Positions 11,500 to 24,108 of a stretch of DNA of 64,000 nucleotides are shown in pieces; within the stretch, counting starts at the first letter, position 1; every line of letters begins with the position of its first letter. The translations under genes and the position numbers were made by a program. The notes beneath the pieces are model-generated. The model made no database searches. It was not told the origin of the DNA and saw only the letters and a program-made list of their open reading frames with translations. This stretch comes from Halichoerus grypus (lineage: Eukaryota; Chordata; Mammalia; Carnivora; Phocidae): assembly GCF_964656455.1 (NCBI RefSeq), contig NC_135720.1:101320696-101384695 (forward strand), in the 5' to 3' direction.

Positions 11500-13100
11500 A
11501 GTGGTGGTTCCCCTCATGAAAGGCAAGTAGGATTTTGTAAGAAAACTAGCTTTATTTCATAACTGGTATTGATGAATTCAGGGAAAGCGTCTCTCTTTTT
11601 ATAGTGACCATACATTTTATGTCACGCTTTCAGATAAAAAAAAAAAATTGCTTAATTCTTTGCTGAGTGAATAGAGATTTAAGTAATTCTAAATGTGCTA
11701 CCTACTCACGTTTTTCTATTTAAAAATTTGTATATTATTTCTCCCTTCCCACTCTCCTCAATGTTCCTGGCTTTCTACATTATTCTTACTCTAGGAGACT
11801 GGCATTCCACCCATACACAAATTTATTTTTCTTAAGGTTTTCTTCTTTTTAATACTGTGTAGACCAGGTGTAAGGAATGTCTCTTTCCTTGCTAATAAAA
11901 GACGTAGTATTAAAACAATCATAAAATATCAATCAGAAGAAATTTCAATATATTTTGGTTTTCTGAGTGCTTGGAGAGGGGCTAAATTACTTGACATTAA
12001 AGATTATTAGACATCACAATGAAATTTGGTGGGAATCTGTTAGACATCCATTGAACTGAGCCATATTCCAGGTTGTCCTAGACTACAGAAATCTGACCTG
12101 GGGCTACATATGGGTATGTATGTAGCTTCTCCTCATGTAGCAACCAATTGGGAGGTCCTCATAGCTTGAATAATCAAATGACCAAATTTTAAGAGACATT
12201 TAAAAATTTAACAACTTTAACAACAGGCATTAAGTTTAGACATTTGTAGGCAAATAAAAATAGAGAAGGAAGTTGTAAGGAAAGTTGATTACGAGCATAA
12301 TCTGCAAAATTGCCAAAAAGCAAGGGATGGAAAGTTAAAAAATCTTACAATTTTTTTTCCAAATCATCTGTAAAGAATGCTGTCAAAAAAGTAATGTCTC
12401 CTGTGAGGGCATTTCTAAAATTCATCATATAGAAAAGTCTACCTCAAATAATTAATATTTTAATTATATCCTTACTGCCTTGACATTTGCTAAGTATTGT
12501 GAGTGTTGAAAACAAAAACCTTCAGGTACGAGTTTGGATGTTGTAATCTAAAAAGGAAATAGCCAAACTTCAAAATTCAAAGAAATGGCTATTGAAAGGA
12601 TTCATGTCTGTGTTTTCTGAGAATCAGTTTAAGGAAATGAATGTGAACCTGGAGAGAAATTAACTCAGTGTTGGTGGAGAAAGTTAACTTTCTGAATATA
12701 TTTTAGAGATTTTCTTGGAGACAAAAATCTGTGTTATTCTAGGAGCGTCTTACTGGATGTCATTGACATTATTGAGTACTCTTAATGGATAGTTCAGTGC
12801 CATATTAAGAAAAACTTTATTACAGAGTTCTCTAAATGCTAAATGAGCTGCCTCAACAAACAATAAGCTCCTCACTAGCAAAAATATGTATAAGCTTGAC
12901 AAGCATTTGACAAGGCTGATTTTACGTCTTTACAAAACTAACAGTATCTAGTAAATGAATCAACTTTGGTAGGTAACTTTTACTCCTGAAGCCAACAAGT
13001 TAGTTGAGTAGGACAAATTACTAAAGGCAAAACAACTAAAGAAAAATGTACTCTTAAATCAGGTCATGGAAAAAAGCCCATCAACCAAGAGACACTATGG
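11500..13100. other. unique AT-rich DNA
   Basis: About 1.6 kb upstream of the large L1 with no recognisable gene or repeat. Confidence 0.45.
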
Positions 13101-13129
13101 GGAGGAAGGTTCTCACAAAGGTGGAAGGG

Positions 13130-14104
13130 CTGCTGCAGGTAGGCTTTCTGTGGTGACCAGCAAGGGCGGGGCAATTCCACCTCTGGCAAAGACATTTGGG
13201 AACCACAGCAACAGGCCCCTCCCCCAGAAGATCAGCGAGAACAGCCAGCCAAGACCAAGTTTACCGATCAATGAGAACGGCAGAACTCCAGAGCTAGGGG
13301 AATAATGAAAGTGCCTCCCAAAATTTTAAAGAAAGAATCCATGGCTTTTTTACCATGATTCTTTAGGCTTTCAAAGTTATTTTTTTTAACTGACTTTCTT
13401 TTTTAATTTTTCCTTTGCCCTTTTTCAACCAACATCTTATCAATCCCTTTTTCAAAAAATATTTTTTATTTTTCATTTTTAGAGTCATATTCTATACCTT
13501 CATAGTAGTTACCCTTATCTTTGGTATATATAGATATATAAGTTGTTCTCTCTTTAAAATTTTGAGATACAGTTTCTTCTAACAGATCAAAATATACCCT
13601 AAATCTCTAGTCTATGGCTTTGTTCTAGTCTCCTGCCTGATCACATTCTCTCCTTTTTTTTTTAAATTCCTCTTCTTTCTTTTTTCAACCAACTTCCTAT
13701 CTTATCAATTCCTTTTATAAAATCTTTTATAATTTTCATCTTTACAATCATATTCCATCCCTTCATCGTATTTACCCTTATTTTTGTACATATATAAGCT
13801 TTTCTTTCTTTAAAATTTTGGGAGGCACTTTCTTCTAACAGACCAAAATTCGCCCAAAATCTAGTGTGTCACACTGATCTATGCACCAGCCTGATCGTAT
13901 TTGATTGTATTCTGTTTTTTGTTTTTGTTTTTATTTGTTTGTTTTTATCTTTTACTTTTTCTTTTTTTTTTTCTTTTTTCTTTCTTTCTTTTTCTTTTCC
14001 TCCAGTTTCAGGTCTCTTCTGATTTGTTTAGTGTATATTTTTCTGGGGTCATTGTTACCCTGTTAGCATTTTGTTCTCTCATTCATCTATTCTCTTCAGA
14101 CAAA
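13130..14104 (+). promoter_or_regulatory. L1 5'UTR with two tandem pyrimidine-rich units
   Basis: The first about 200 bases are GC-richer and keep L1 landmarks such as 'ccaagaccaagtttaccgat' and 'cagaactccagagctaggg'. They are followed by two imperfect direct repeats of roughly 240-260 bp (about 13413-13655 and 13672-13910). Each unit starts with 'tttttcaaccaac', continues with 'ccttcat(a/c)gta(g/t)tta' and 'tttcttctaacaga(t/c)ca', and ends in 'cctgatc'. A long T-rich stretch precedes ORF1. In L1 elements this region carries the internal promoter; whether this copy has activity is unknown. Confidence 0.75.
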
Positions 14105-14996
14105 ATGACAAGATGGAAAAAGTCACCTCAAAAAAAAACAAGAGGCAGTACCGACTGCCAGGGACCTACCCAATACAGACATTAGTAAGATGTCAGAACT
14201 AGAGTTCAGAATGATGATTTTAAAGATAATAGCTGGGCTTGAAAAAAGCATGGAAGATATTAGAGAAACCCTTTCTAGAGAAATAAAAGAACTAAAATCT
14301 AACCAAGTTGAAATCAAAAAGGCTATTAATGAGGTGCAATCAAAAATGGGGCGCTAACTGCTAGGATAAATGAGGCAGAAGAGAGAATCAGTGAGATAGA
14401 AGACCAAATGATGGAAAATAAAGAAGCTGAGAAAAAGAGAGATAAACAACTACTGGATCACGAGGACAGAGTTCGAGAGATAAGCGATACCATAACACGA
14501 AACAACATTAGAATAATTGGGATCCCAGAAGAAGAAGAAAGAGAGAGGGGCAGAAGGTATATTGGAGCAAATTATAGCAGAGAACTTCCCTAATTTGGGG
14601 AAGGAAACAGGTATCAAAATCCAGGAGGCACAGAGAACCCCCCTCAAAATCAATAAAAATAGGTCAACATCCCAACATCTAATAGTAAAACTTACGAGTC
14701 TCAGAGACAAAGAGAAAACCCTGAAAGCAGCTCAGGAGAAGAGATCTGTAACCTACAATGGTAGAAACATTAGATTGGCAAAAGACCTACCCACAGAGAC
14801 CTGGCAGGCCAGAAAGGACTGGCATGATATATTCAGAGCACTAAATGAGAAAAATATGCAGCCAAGAATACTATATCCACCTAGGCTGTCATTGAAAATA
14901 GAAGGAGAGAGAAAAAGCTTCCAGGACAAACAAAAACTAAAGGAATTTGCAAACATGAAACCAGCCCTACAAGAAATATTGAAAGGGGTCCTCTAA
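14105..14996 (+). pseudogene. L1 ORF1 pseudogene (RNA-binding ORF1p)
   Basis: The first ATG at 14105 opens a frame that stops near 14183. The coiled-coil-like region continues in a second frame from about 14185 (SKMSELEFRMMILKI) to about 14350. It shifts again to the frame containing ENKEAEKKRDKQLLD, and near 14550 to the frame that encodes the RRM and C-terminal part (KRSVTYNGRNIRLAKDLPTE, and near the end LQEILKGVL before the stop at 14994-14996). At least three frameshifts separate domains that together match a normal ORF1p layout. Confidence 0.9.
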
Positions 14997-15056
14997 GCAA
15001 AGAGAGAGCCTAAAAGCAACATAAACCAGAAAGGAACAGAGACAATATACAGTAAC

Positions 15057-18000
15057 AGTCACCTTACAGGCAATACAATAGCACTAAATTCCTATCTTTC
15101 AATAGTTACCCTGAATGTAAATGGGCTAAATGCCCCAATCAAAAGACACAGGCTATCAGATTGGATAAAAACACAAGACCCAGCGATATGCTGTCTGCAA
15201 GAGACTCATTTTAGACCCAAAGACACACCCAGATTGAAAGTGAGGGGGTGGAAAATAATCTACCATGCTAACAGACACCAAAAGAAAGCTGGGGTGGCAA
15301 TCCTTATATCAGAAAAATTAGATTTTAAACCAAAGACTATAATAGGAGATGAGGAAGGACACTATATTCTACTTAAAGGGTCTATCCAACAAGAAGATCT
15401 AACAATTGTAAATACCTATGCCCCTAACATGGGAGCAGCCAATTATAAAAGCCAATTAATAACAAAAGCAAAGAAACACATCGACAACAATACAATAATA
15501 GTGGGGGACTTTAACATCCCCCTCACTGAAATGGACAGATCATCTAAGCAAAAGATCAACAAGGAAATAAAGACTTTAAATGACACACTGGACCAAATGG
15601 ACTTCACAGATATATTCAGAACATTCCATCCCAAAGCAATAGAATACACATTCTTCTCTAGTGTCCATGCAACATTCTCCAGAATAGATCACAACCTAGG
15701 TCACAAATCAGGTCTCAACTGGTACCAAAAGTTTGGGATCATTCCCTGCATATTTTCAGACCACAGTGCTTTGAAACTAGAACTCAATCACAAGAGGAAA
15801 GTCAGAAAGAACTCAAATACGTGGAGGCTAAAGAGCATCCTACTAAAGAATGAATGGGTCAACCAGGAAATTAAAGAAGAATTAAAAAAAATTCATGGAA
15901 ACAAACGAAAATGAAAACACAAATGTTCAAAATCTTTGGGATACAGCAAAGGCAGTCCTAAGAGGAAAGTATATAGCAATACAAGCCTTTCTCAAGAAAC
16001 AAGAAAGGTCTCAAATACACAACCTAACCCTACACCTAAAGGAGCTGAGGAAAGAATGGCAAATAAAGCCTAAACCCAGCAGGAGAAGAGAAATAATAAA
16101 GATCAGAGCAGAAATCAATGAAATAGAAACCAAAGGAACAGTAGAACAGATCAACGAGACTAGGAGCTGGTTCTTTGAAAGAATTAACAAAATTGATAAA
16201 CCCCTGGCCAGACTTATCAAAAAGAAAAGAGAAATGACCCAAATCAACAAAATCATGAATGAAAGAGGAGAGATCACAACCAACACCAAAGAAATACGAA
16301 CAATTATAAGAACATATTATGAGCAACTCTATACCAGCAAATTAGATAATCTGGAAGAAATGGATGCATTCCTAGAGATGTATCAACTACCAAAACTGAA
16401 CCAGGAAGAAATAGAAAACCTGAACAGACCCATAACCACTAGAAAATTGAAGCAGTCATCAAAAATCTCCAAACAAACAACAGCCCAGGGCCAGATGGCT
16501 TCCCAGGGGAATTCTACCAAACATTTCAAGAAGAATTAATACCTATTCTTCTGAAACTATTCTAAAAAAAAAAAAAAAAATAGAAATGGAAAGAAAACTT
16601 CCAAATTCATTTTATGAGGCCAGCATTACCTTGATCCCCAAACCAGACAAAGACCCAACAAAAAGGAGAATTACAGACCAATATCCTTGATGAACACGGA
16701 TGCAAAAATTCTCACCAAAATACTAGCCAATAGGATCCAACAGTGCATTAAAAGGATTATTCACCATGACCAAGTGGGATTTTTCCCTGGGCTGCAAGGT
16801 TGGTTCAACATCCGCAAATCAATCAGTGTGATACAATACATTAATAAAAGAAAGAACAAGAACCATATGATCCTCTCAATAGATGCAGAAAAAGCATCTA
16901 TTGACAAAGACAGCATCCTTTCTTTTTTTTTTTTTTTTTTAGATTTTATTTATTTGAGAGAGAGAGAGAGAGAGAGAGCACAAGAGGGGGGAAGCAGGAG
17001 AAGCAGACTCCCTGTTGAGCAGGGAGCCCGATGCGGGACTCGATCCAGGGATTCCAGAATCATGACCTGAGCCGAAGGCAGTCGCTTAACCAACTGAGCC
17101 ACCCAGGCGCCCCGACAGCATCCTTTCTTGATCAAAACTCTTCAGAGTATAGGGATAGAGGGTACATACCTCAATATCATAAAAGCCATCTATGAAAAAC
17201 CCACAGCAAATATCATTCTCAATGGGGAAAAACTGAGAGCTTTCCCCCTAAGGTCAGGAACATGGCAGTGATGTCCACTATCACAACTGCCATTCAACAT
17301 AGTATTAGAAGTCCTAGCCACAGCAATCAGACAACAAAAAGAAATAAAAGGTATCCGAATCGGCAAAGAAGAAGTCAAACTCTCACTGTTTGCAGATGAT
17401 ACGATACTTTATGTGGAAAACCCAAAGACTCCACCCCAAAACTGCTAGAACTCATACAGGAATTCAGTAAAGTGGCAGGATATAAAATCAATGCACAGAA
17501 ATCAGTGGCATTCCTATACACCAACAACAAGACAGAAGAAAGAGAAATTAAGGAGTCGATCCCATTGACAATTGCACCCAAAACCATAAGATACCTAGGA
17601 ATAAATCTAACCAAAGAGGCAAAGAATCTGGACTCAGAAAACTATAGAATACTCATGAAAGAAATTGAGGAAGACACAAAGAAATGGAAAAATGTTCCAT
17701 GCTCATGGATTGGAAGAACAAATATTGTGAAGATGTCAATGCTACCTAGAGCAGTCTATACATTCAATGCAATCCTTTTCAAAATACCATCCACTTTTTT
17801 CAAATGGTGGAACAAATAATCCTAAAATTTGTATGGAACCAGAAAAGACCCCGAATAGCCAGAGGAATGTTGAAAAAGAAAAGCAAAGCTGGTGGCATCA
17901 CAATTCTGGACTTCAAGCTCTATTACAAAGCTGTCATCATCAAGACAGTATGGTACTGGCACAAAAACAGACACATAGATCAATGGAACAGAATAGAGAG

Positions 18001-19108
18001 CCCAGAAATGGACCCTCAACTCTATGGTCAACTAATCTTTGACAAAGCAGTAAAGAATGTCCAATGGAAAAAAGACAGTCTCTTCAACAAATGGTGTTGG
18101 GAAAATTGGACAGCCACATGCAGAAGAATGAAACTGGACCATTTACTTACACCACACACAAAAATAGACTCCAAATGGTTGAAAGACCTCAATGTGAGAT
18201 AGGAGTCCATCAAGATCCTAGAGGAGAACACAGGCAGCAACCTCTTCGACCTCAGCCGCAGCAACTTCTTCCTAGAAACATTGCCAAAGGCAAGGGAAGC
18301 AAGGTCAAAAATGAACTATTGGGACTTCATCAAGATAAAAAGCTTTTGCACAGCAAAGGAAATAGTCAACAAAACGAAAAGACAACCGACAGCATGGGAG
18401 AAGATATTTGCAAATGACATATGAGATAAAGGGCTAGTATCCAAAATCTATAAAGAACTTATCAAACTCAACACCCAAAGAACAAATGATCCAATCAAGG
18501 AATGGGCAAAAGACATGAACAGACATTTTTCCAAAGAAGACATCCAAACGGCCAACAGACACATGAAAAAGTGCTCAACATTGCTCAGCATCAGGGAAAT
18601 CCAAATCAAAACCTCAATGAGATACCACCTCATACCAGTCAGAATGGCTAAAATTAACAAGTCAGGAAACGACAGATGTTGGCGGGGATGCAGAGAAAGG
18701 GGAACCCTCCTACACTGTTGGTGGGAATGCAAGCTGGTGCAGCCACTCTGGAAAACGGTATGGAGGTTCCTCAAGAAGTTGAAAATAGAGCTACCCTACA
18801 ACCCAGCAATTGCACTACTGGGTATTTACCCCAAAGATACAAATGTAGGGAGCTGAAGGGGTACATGCACCCAGATGTTTATAGCAGCAATGTCCACAAT
18901 AGCCAAACTGTGGAAAGAGCCAAGATGCCCATCGACAGATGAATGGATAAAGAAGTGGTGGTATATATATACAATGGAATATTATGTAGCCATCAAAAGG
19001 AATGAAATCTTGCCATTTGCAACGACATGGATGGAACTGGAGGGTATTATGCTAAGCAAAATAAGTCAATCAGAGAAAGACATGTATCATATGATCTCAC
19101 TGATATGA
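15057..19108 (+). pseudogene. L1 ORF2 pseudogene (endonuclease, reverse transcriptase)
   Basis: The endonuclease domain is well kept in one frame to about 15890. It includes VNGLNAPIKRHRLSDW near 15116, the VGDFN motif near 15500 and SDHSA near 15760. A frameshift near 15890 leads to the next frame, open to 16539. The RT region follows with [12 protein letters not shown] near 16790 and the catalytic FADD at 17389-17400. The C-terminal region continues through several frames to YVAIKRNEILPFATTW and a stop at 19106-19108. Frameshifts, an A17 insertion (16563-16579), internal stops around 17130-17380 and a SINE show it is dead. Confidence 0.93.
16925..17113 (-). mobile_element. Can-SINE, antisense, inside L1 ORF2
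   Basis: T-rich tail, GA block and reverse-complement head ending 'ccacccaggcgcccc'. The 16-bp duplication 'gacagcatcctttctt' at 16909-16924 and 17114-17129 is L1 coding sequence, so the SINE inserted after the L1. The frame containing the SINE produces spurious ORFs. Confidence 0.97.
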
Positions 19109-19564
19109 GGAATTCTTAATCTCAGGAAACAAACTGAGGGTTGCTGGAGTGGTGGGGGGTGGGAGGGATAGGGTGGCTGGGTGATAGACATTGGGGAGGG
19201 TATGTGCTATGGTGAGCACTGTGAATTGTGTAAGACTGTTGAATCACAGACCTGTACCTCTGAAACAATAATACATTATATGTTAAAAAAAAAAAAAAAA
19301 AAGAGAAGATAGTAGGAAGGGAGACATGAAGGGGGGGAATCGGTGGGAGAGACAAACCATGAGAGACAATGGACTCTGAGAAACAAACTGAGGGTTCTAG
19401 AGGGGAGGAGGGTGGGGGGTGGGTTAGCCTGGTGATGGGTATTAAAGAGGGCACGTACTGAATGGAGCACTGGGTGTTATGCACAAACAATGAATCATGG
19501 AACACTACATCAAAAACTAATGATGTAATGTATGGTGATTAACATAACATAATAAAATAAAAAA

Positions 19565-20155
19565 ATAAAAATTATTGAAGGAAGCAGGACAATGAGTCTT
19601 TGAGGGATAGGTAAAATTAGGTCAATGGGAAGCATTTTAGATAAATGTTTACTTCCAAAAGGACTCCTCCTTTGAACGAATTTTCTTCATTTTGCTTTAA
19701 TACTGGAAGTATGTCTCTGCTTCCTGATGTTTCAATATTGTCATCATGGCATACAGCCAGAGAAACCACAATGTTGATGAAATATGCTGAGCCTCAGCCA
19801 GAATTCAGACACACACAGCCCACTGAGGCCGTATTAGGAAAAATCCTTGCCCAGCAAAGACAGTGTAATTATACAGGTTGGGTGAATTGCTTAGATAAAG
19901 ACAGCAGTGCCTCATATACTTAAGGAAATCACCTTATCCTTCCCATGAGTTGTAGTCTCATATTCCTTCTTCACTGTTTTGAGAATATAATAAGCCACAG
20001 TGAGTAGAAACAGAAAGAAAACAGCAGAGTACTGAGCAGATACATACACTGATGGTAGAACTACTGAAATACAAATTCAGGAGATGAAAGGATGGGCCTA
20101 AAATAAGATTCATCTGCTCCACTTAGTACCAGTGAATATTTCTGGGGGAATCTAG
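19565..20155. other. unique intergenic DNA
   Basis: A 92-codon plus-strand frame (19645-19923) shows no recognisable domain. No repeat was recognised. Confidence 0.4.
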
Positions 20156-20159
20156 AAGT

Positions 20160-20823
20160 TCAGCCGGAACAAAAATTTAATCACACTGCAGTCCACAAAC
20201 ACTGTGCAGTCAGTTCTGTTATAAAACTTGTGATACAAATCTGATTTTTTCCAATGCGATTGATACATTGATATATTAAATTTGAGGACAGAGCAGATTT
20301 GCATTTGCTTATATGTAATTCCATCCACAGGAAACACCAGATGAATGCAGACAACTGCACCCAGCTGAATGAGCCACAAGAGTACACAAAACATACACAC
20401 CTCAAACCCCCACCAGCTACTCAGCTCATCGCCTGGGTTGCATGTTGAAAGCCACATCCATGCTCATGTGGTATTAACACCATTCCCTCTGATTTCCGGT
20501 AACCTTCCTTCCGCCACTTGACAGTAACAAAAGCTGCAACCTTTTTGATGCCCACTTCCACAAGAGAATTTAAGGCTTTTGTTCCAGGAAAACTGCCACC
20601 TTTTTGTACTATTTACAGATTTCTTAACCATTTAATGTATGTAAAACTGTGCTACTGTTTTAATTAGGCTCTTATCTTTTCTAATGTGTCACTGACTAAA
20701 GTTTTGAGTGTTATGAACCAGTCTCATTTTTCTCATAAGCCCTTTGGCTTTTATTGTGTTAGTTTGCATAACATGATGATTTTTAGCAACGTATATGTCA
20801 CCTTAGGGCAGAATGGACTGTAC
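20160..20823 (+). mobile_element. unidentified old repeat, possibly a DNA transposon
   Basis: Sequence character differs from the flanks: the first half is rich in CA/TG pairs, as left by CpG decay (for example 20310-20460). The right end, 'agggcagaatggactgta' at about 20805-20822, resembles the termini of Tigger-type elements ('...gagaattgactgta', compare 22219-22233). I could not find a matching left end. Family assignment is a guess. Confidence 0.3.
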
Positions 20824-21000
20824 CATGAAAATTCTTTGTCCCCCAGTGGGGGTGATATTATGTAGATGACCAAGAGCCAAGGGTCTCAGAAGATGCTGGT
20901 CCAAGCTCCCTGCAGATATCTGATTACCACCTTGTAGTAAAGCAAAAAAAAAAAAAAAAAAAAAACAAAACAGGTCAGAAAACAAAAGGCATCACATCCA

Positions 21001-21062
21001 AGAAAAGAGAAGAGGGAGGGAGGATGAAAGAGAGAAAGGGAAGGGGGAGGGAGGGAGGAAGG
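21001..21062. repeat. GA-rich low-complexity purine tract
   Basis: A run of gagg/gaaa/ggga words on the plus strand, just downstream of a poly-A tract at 20944-20964. Confidence 0.9.
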
Positions 21063-21364
21063 ATAAGTACATTGATCAAAATTGCCCTATGGCAATCCAC
21101 TTAATGCTGTTAAGTAACCATCCTCTTTGGATGAGTTATTATCTTCTACTACTCCACCTTCACCATCCCCTATCAAAACCACATTCTCTTTCAGAGATAA
21201 ATGTACTACATGAGCTCATTTTTCCTCTCCTAGCCACCTTAGCCTGACCCTGGAAAAGGAACTTAAGGTTGCTCTTGAATGCTCAGAAAGAGTACCTGAA
21301 AAGCAACTAAGATGGTTCCAACCTTTCCTTAAATCTGGAGTTGAGAAAATTTTGTGAGATTAAT

Positions 21365-22235
21365 ACAAATACAATCAAACCTCATTTCTTGTAGATTCCA
21401 TATTTGCAAATTCACCGGTAGCTAGTATCTGTAATCCCCAAATCAATTCACTTGCAGTGATTTTAGAGTCATTCACAGACACATACACGGAGCTGGAAAG
21501 ATTCCGAGTCACAGACAGGTATGTCCCCAGCTGAATTCCAACAGGGTGGTGCTCTGTCTTATTTTAGCTTTCATACGGTAACCAGATATCTGTTATGTGG
21601 TCTATTTAGTGCCACATTTTTTACATTTTTGTGCTTTTCATCTGGTAGTTTAAAGTGGCCCCAAAGTATAGGGCTAAAGGGCTGTCTAGTGTTTCTAATC
21701 TCAAGAAGGCTGGAATGTACCTTACAGCCTAATTAGATAAGATTCAGCCTAATGTGTGTTAGATAAACTGTAGTTAGGCATGACGCTATTGGCTGTGTGT
21801 TCAACATCAATGAATCAACATCTATTTTTTTTTTTTTTTTAAATATTTTATTTATTTGACAGAGAGAGAGAGACAGCGAGAGAGGGGACACAAGCAGGGG
21901 GAGTGGGAGAGAGAGAAGCAGGCTTCCCGCAGAGCAGGGAGCCTGATGTGGGGCTCGATCCCAGAACCCTGGGATCATGACCTGAGCCGAAGGCAGACGC
22001 TTAACCGACTGAGCCACCCAGGTGCCCCGAATCAACATCTATTAAATAAGTCTTTAAACAGAAACACATATAAAACAAAGTTATGCATTGATTGGTTGAC
22101 AAAAATGTGTCAGCAGGTTCACAGATACATAACCCTATATTTCTTCTAGGAGGAATGGCTCAGTATTCCCTAATTCAGTGTTCACAGCAACTTTATAGAC
22201 CATTAACTACCAGAAATAAGGAGAATTGACTGTAC
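21365..22235 (+). mobile_element. TcMar-Tigger-type DNA transposon, non-autonomous, with nested SINE
   Basis: Degenerate terminal inverted repeats are visible: 'acaatcaaacctcatttctt' at the left and the complement of 'aaggagaattgactgta' at the right. The interior follows the start of a Tigger transposase, including a segment equivalent to 'gataaactgtagttaggcatg...' and 'gttcaacatcaatgaatcaac', the part encoding the N-terminal helix-turn-helix. There is no intact transposase. A SINE interrupts it at 21827-22028. Confidence 0.7.
21827..22028 (-). mobile_element. Can-SINE, antisense, nested in Tigger element
   Basis: Reverse-complement head 'gagccacccaggtgcccc', GA block, and the 15-bp duplication 'gaatcaacatctatt' at 21812-21826 and 22029-22043. 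Confidence 0.96.
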
Positions 22236-22239
22236 TATA

Positions 22240-23172
22240 AATATATTGTAGTTACCTTTTATGTGTCAATATTTCTGCTTTTCCTTGTCTTTTCTAGAGA
22301 TTAGGCACAGACTCTGCATTGAAGCAGGTAGGACTTATTAACCTAGATACTGTAAAAAAAGGAGCCATGTTGGGTGTTTTTGAATATTGATAAAAATTGA
22401 CAACAGAATGGAGGCATATTCAATGATTGAGCTATAAAGGGGCACCTGCACTGACTCTTCTGTTTTAAGACCTGAGTGTTGACCTACCTGCCCGGATTTT
22501 TTTTTTCTTCTCATAGTAGTAGATAGATTGGTAGAAATTGTGGACATTTGGAATCCCTGAACTTCATAATAAATATAGTTTATTTGGAATGCAAATCAAA
22601 AAGGAATATGATAAAGGGAGATATTTTTAACAAAAAGTGTAAACTATTCATAACGAAAGGTGTAAGAATGCTAATCTTGCCATAAAAATATATTAAAAGA
22701 CTGTGACAGGTTAAGTAATTGAAAGACAAATTATCGGTTGCTTCTTCCATATTCTTTCCTTTCCCTAAGTTCCTTCTTCATTTTGGAGGAGATATCAAGA
22801 TATTCAAGATTCCTTACCAACCAGGAGCACTGTGTTTCAGGATCATACAAATTGTTACTAAATCAGTACTATGGACATCCCTACCAATACATATCATAGA
22901 CTTAAATATTATTGTCTGGAAGAAACACAATTACAAGCATTATCTGTATAATTACATGTTTACAGTCTCAACATCATGCTCACATACCTTAAGTAACCAA
23001 TTGTGTTTTCAGTGATTTACCTGGCTATTTTATCACACATGCACACAAACATGGACTCCTACATGTATATTTCATTATTATATCTATTAGACTTTAACTG
23101 TAAAAACTAAAATACATCAGAATAGATCTGAACTATTATCCATATTTTACTAATAAGAAAATTAACATTTCA
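22240..23172. other. unique intergenic DNA
   Basis: No gene or repeat was recognised. Short ORFs on both strands lack motifs. Confidence 0.45.
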
Positions 23173-23173
23173 G

Positions 23174-23372
23174 GGGCACCCAGGTGGCTCAGTGGGTTAA
23201 GCGTCCAATTTGATTTCGGCTCAGGTCATGATCTCAGGGTCGTGAGATGGAGCCCCATGTCAGGCTCCGTGCTGGTTCTGGAGCCTCCTTAAGATTCTCT
23301 CTCTCCCCCTCCCTCTGCCCCTCGCCCACCCCAAAAAATAAAAAAAATTAAAAACAAATGAAAATTAGAAAA
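23174..23372 (+). mobile_element. Can-SINE, sense, diverged
   Basis: Head 'ggggcacccaggtggctcag', B-box region 'gagatggagccccatg', CT-rich block and A-rich tail. Imperfect flanking duplications 'agaaaattaacatttca' and 'agaaaattaatgtttca'. Confidence 0.9.
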
Positions 23373-23379
23373 TTAATGT

Positions 23380-23995
23380 TTCAATTATTGAGTCACTTGC
23401 CAAAAACTATAAGATTAGGTTAATTGAACTGAATTTTAACCTAATTTTTCCTCCAAATATCTATTTCACCTCCTATGTACGGTCAGTATCTGTAAACTAA
23501 TGTTAATTACTATAAATTAATTAAAAGCAATAATAATGACAGCACGTTTTTCATGCATTATAAATTAGAAAATCTTCCCAAAACCTCAGTGACACGCTAC
23601 AGTTTGCATTTTCTAAGTATTTTATTTGTTATGAAGTGATTTTCAAAGGGTATATTCTTCCACATAGAGCAAGGAATTATATAATTAAATAGGACTTCCC
23701 AGAACTCATTTAACCCATGGAATTATAGACAAAGCATTTGGTATTTGTATTTGTTTATTTTTAAAGAGTTAGGAAAATTAAACTTTGTTTTGATAGAATA
23801 ATATTTTTAAAAACAAGAATTTCTGGAAGAAAATTGATTTCTGTTCATAACATTTAGAAATTTCTGCTTGTCCTGAAAATCTTAGCCAAAATCTCTGCAA
23901 TGAGTTAGTTTATGAAGCACTGCTCTGAGACAAAGCAAAGAAATGATACTTGGCCTGTTACGAGTGTTCACTCAACTCTTATTTAAGAATGGTAC
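23380..23995. other. unique AT-rich DNA
   Basis: Nothing recognised. Confidence 0.45.
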
Positions 23996-23998
23996 CCT

Positions 23999-24108
23999 GG
24001 GGGGCCTGGGAACCCTGCATTGAGGTCCCTACTTCTCCCTCTCCTGTTACCCCTGCTCGTGATCTCTCTCTGTCAAATAAATAAATAAAATCTCTAAAAA
24101 GAAAAAAA
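23999..24108 (+). mobile_element. short, internally deleted Can-SINE
   Basis: Only a scrambled head remnant ('ggggggcctgggaaccctg') joins directly to the CT-rich 3' half and the 'aaataaataaataaaatc' tail; the RNA polymerase III B-box region is missing. Near-identical flanks 'agaatggtaccctgg' and 'agagtggttccctgg' look like a target-site duplication, so it probably inserted in this shortened form. Confidence 0.75.

Larger units (their letters stand above)
13130..19560 (+). mobile_element. near full-length LINE-1 (caniform L1), inactivated
   Basis: The element contains, in order, a 5'UTR (about 13130-14104), ORF1 (14105-14996), ORF2 (about 15057-19108), a 3'UTR with G-rich blocks (19109-19545) and an A-rich tail. 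The left boundary is uncertain: L1-like 5'UTR sequence is clear from about 13150 but could start nearer 13060. No convincing target-site duplication was found. Multiple frameshifts, an A-tract insertion at 16563-16579 and a SINE at 16925-17113 make retrotransposition by this copy impossible. Confidence 0.93.

Noticed and set aside
15234..15914. 226-codon intact frame that could be taken for a gene
   Set aside because: It is the endonuclease domain of the decayed L1 ORF2 and continues in shifted frames.
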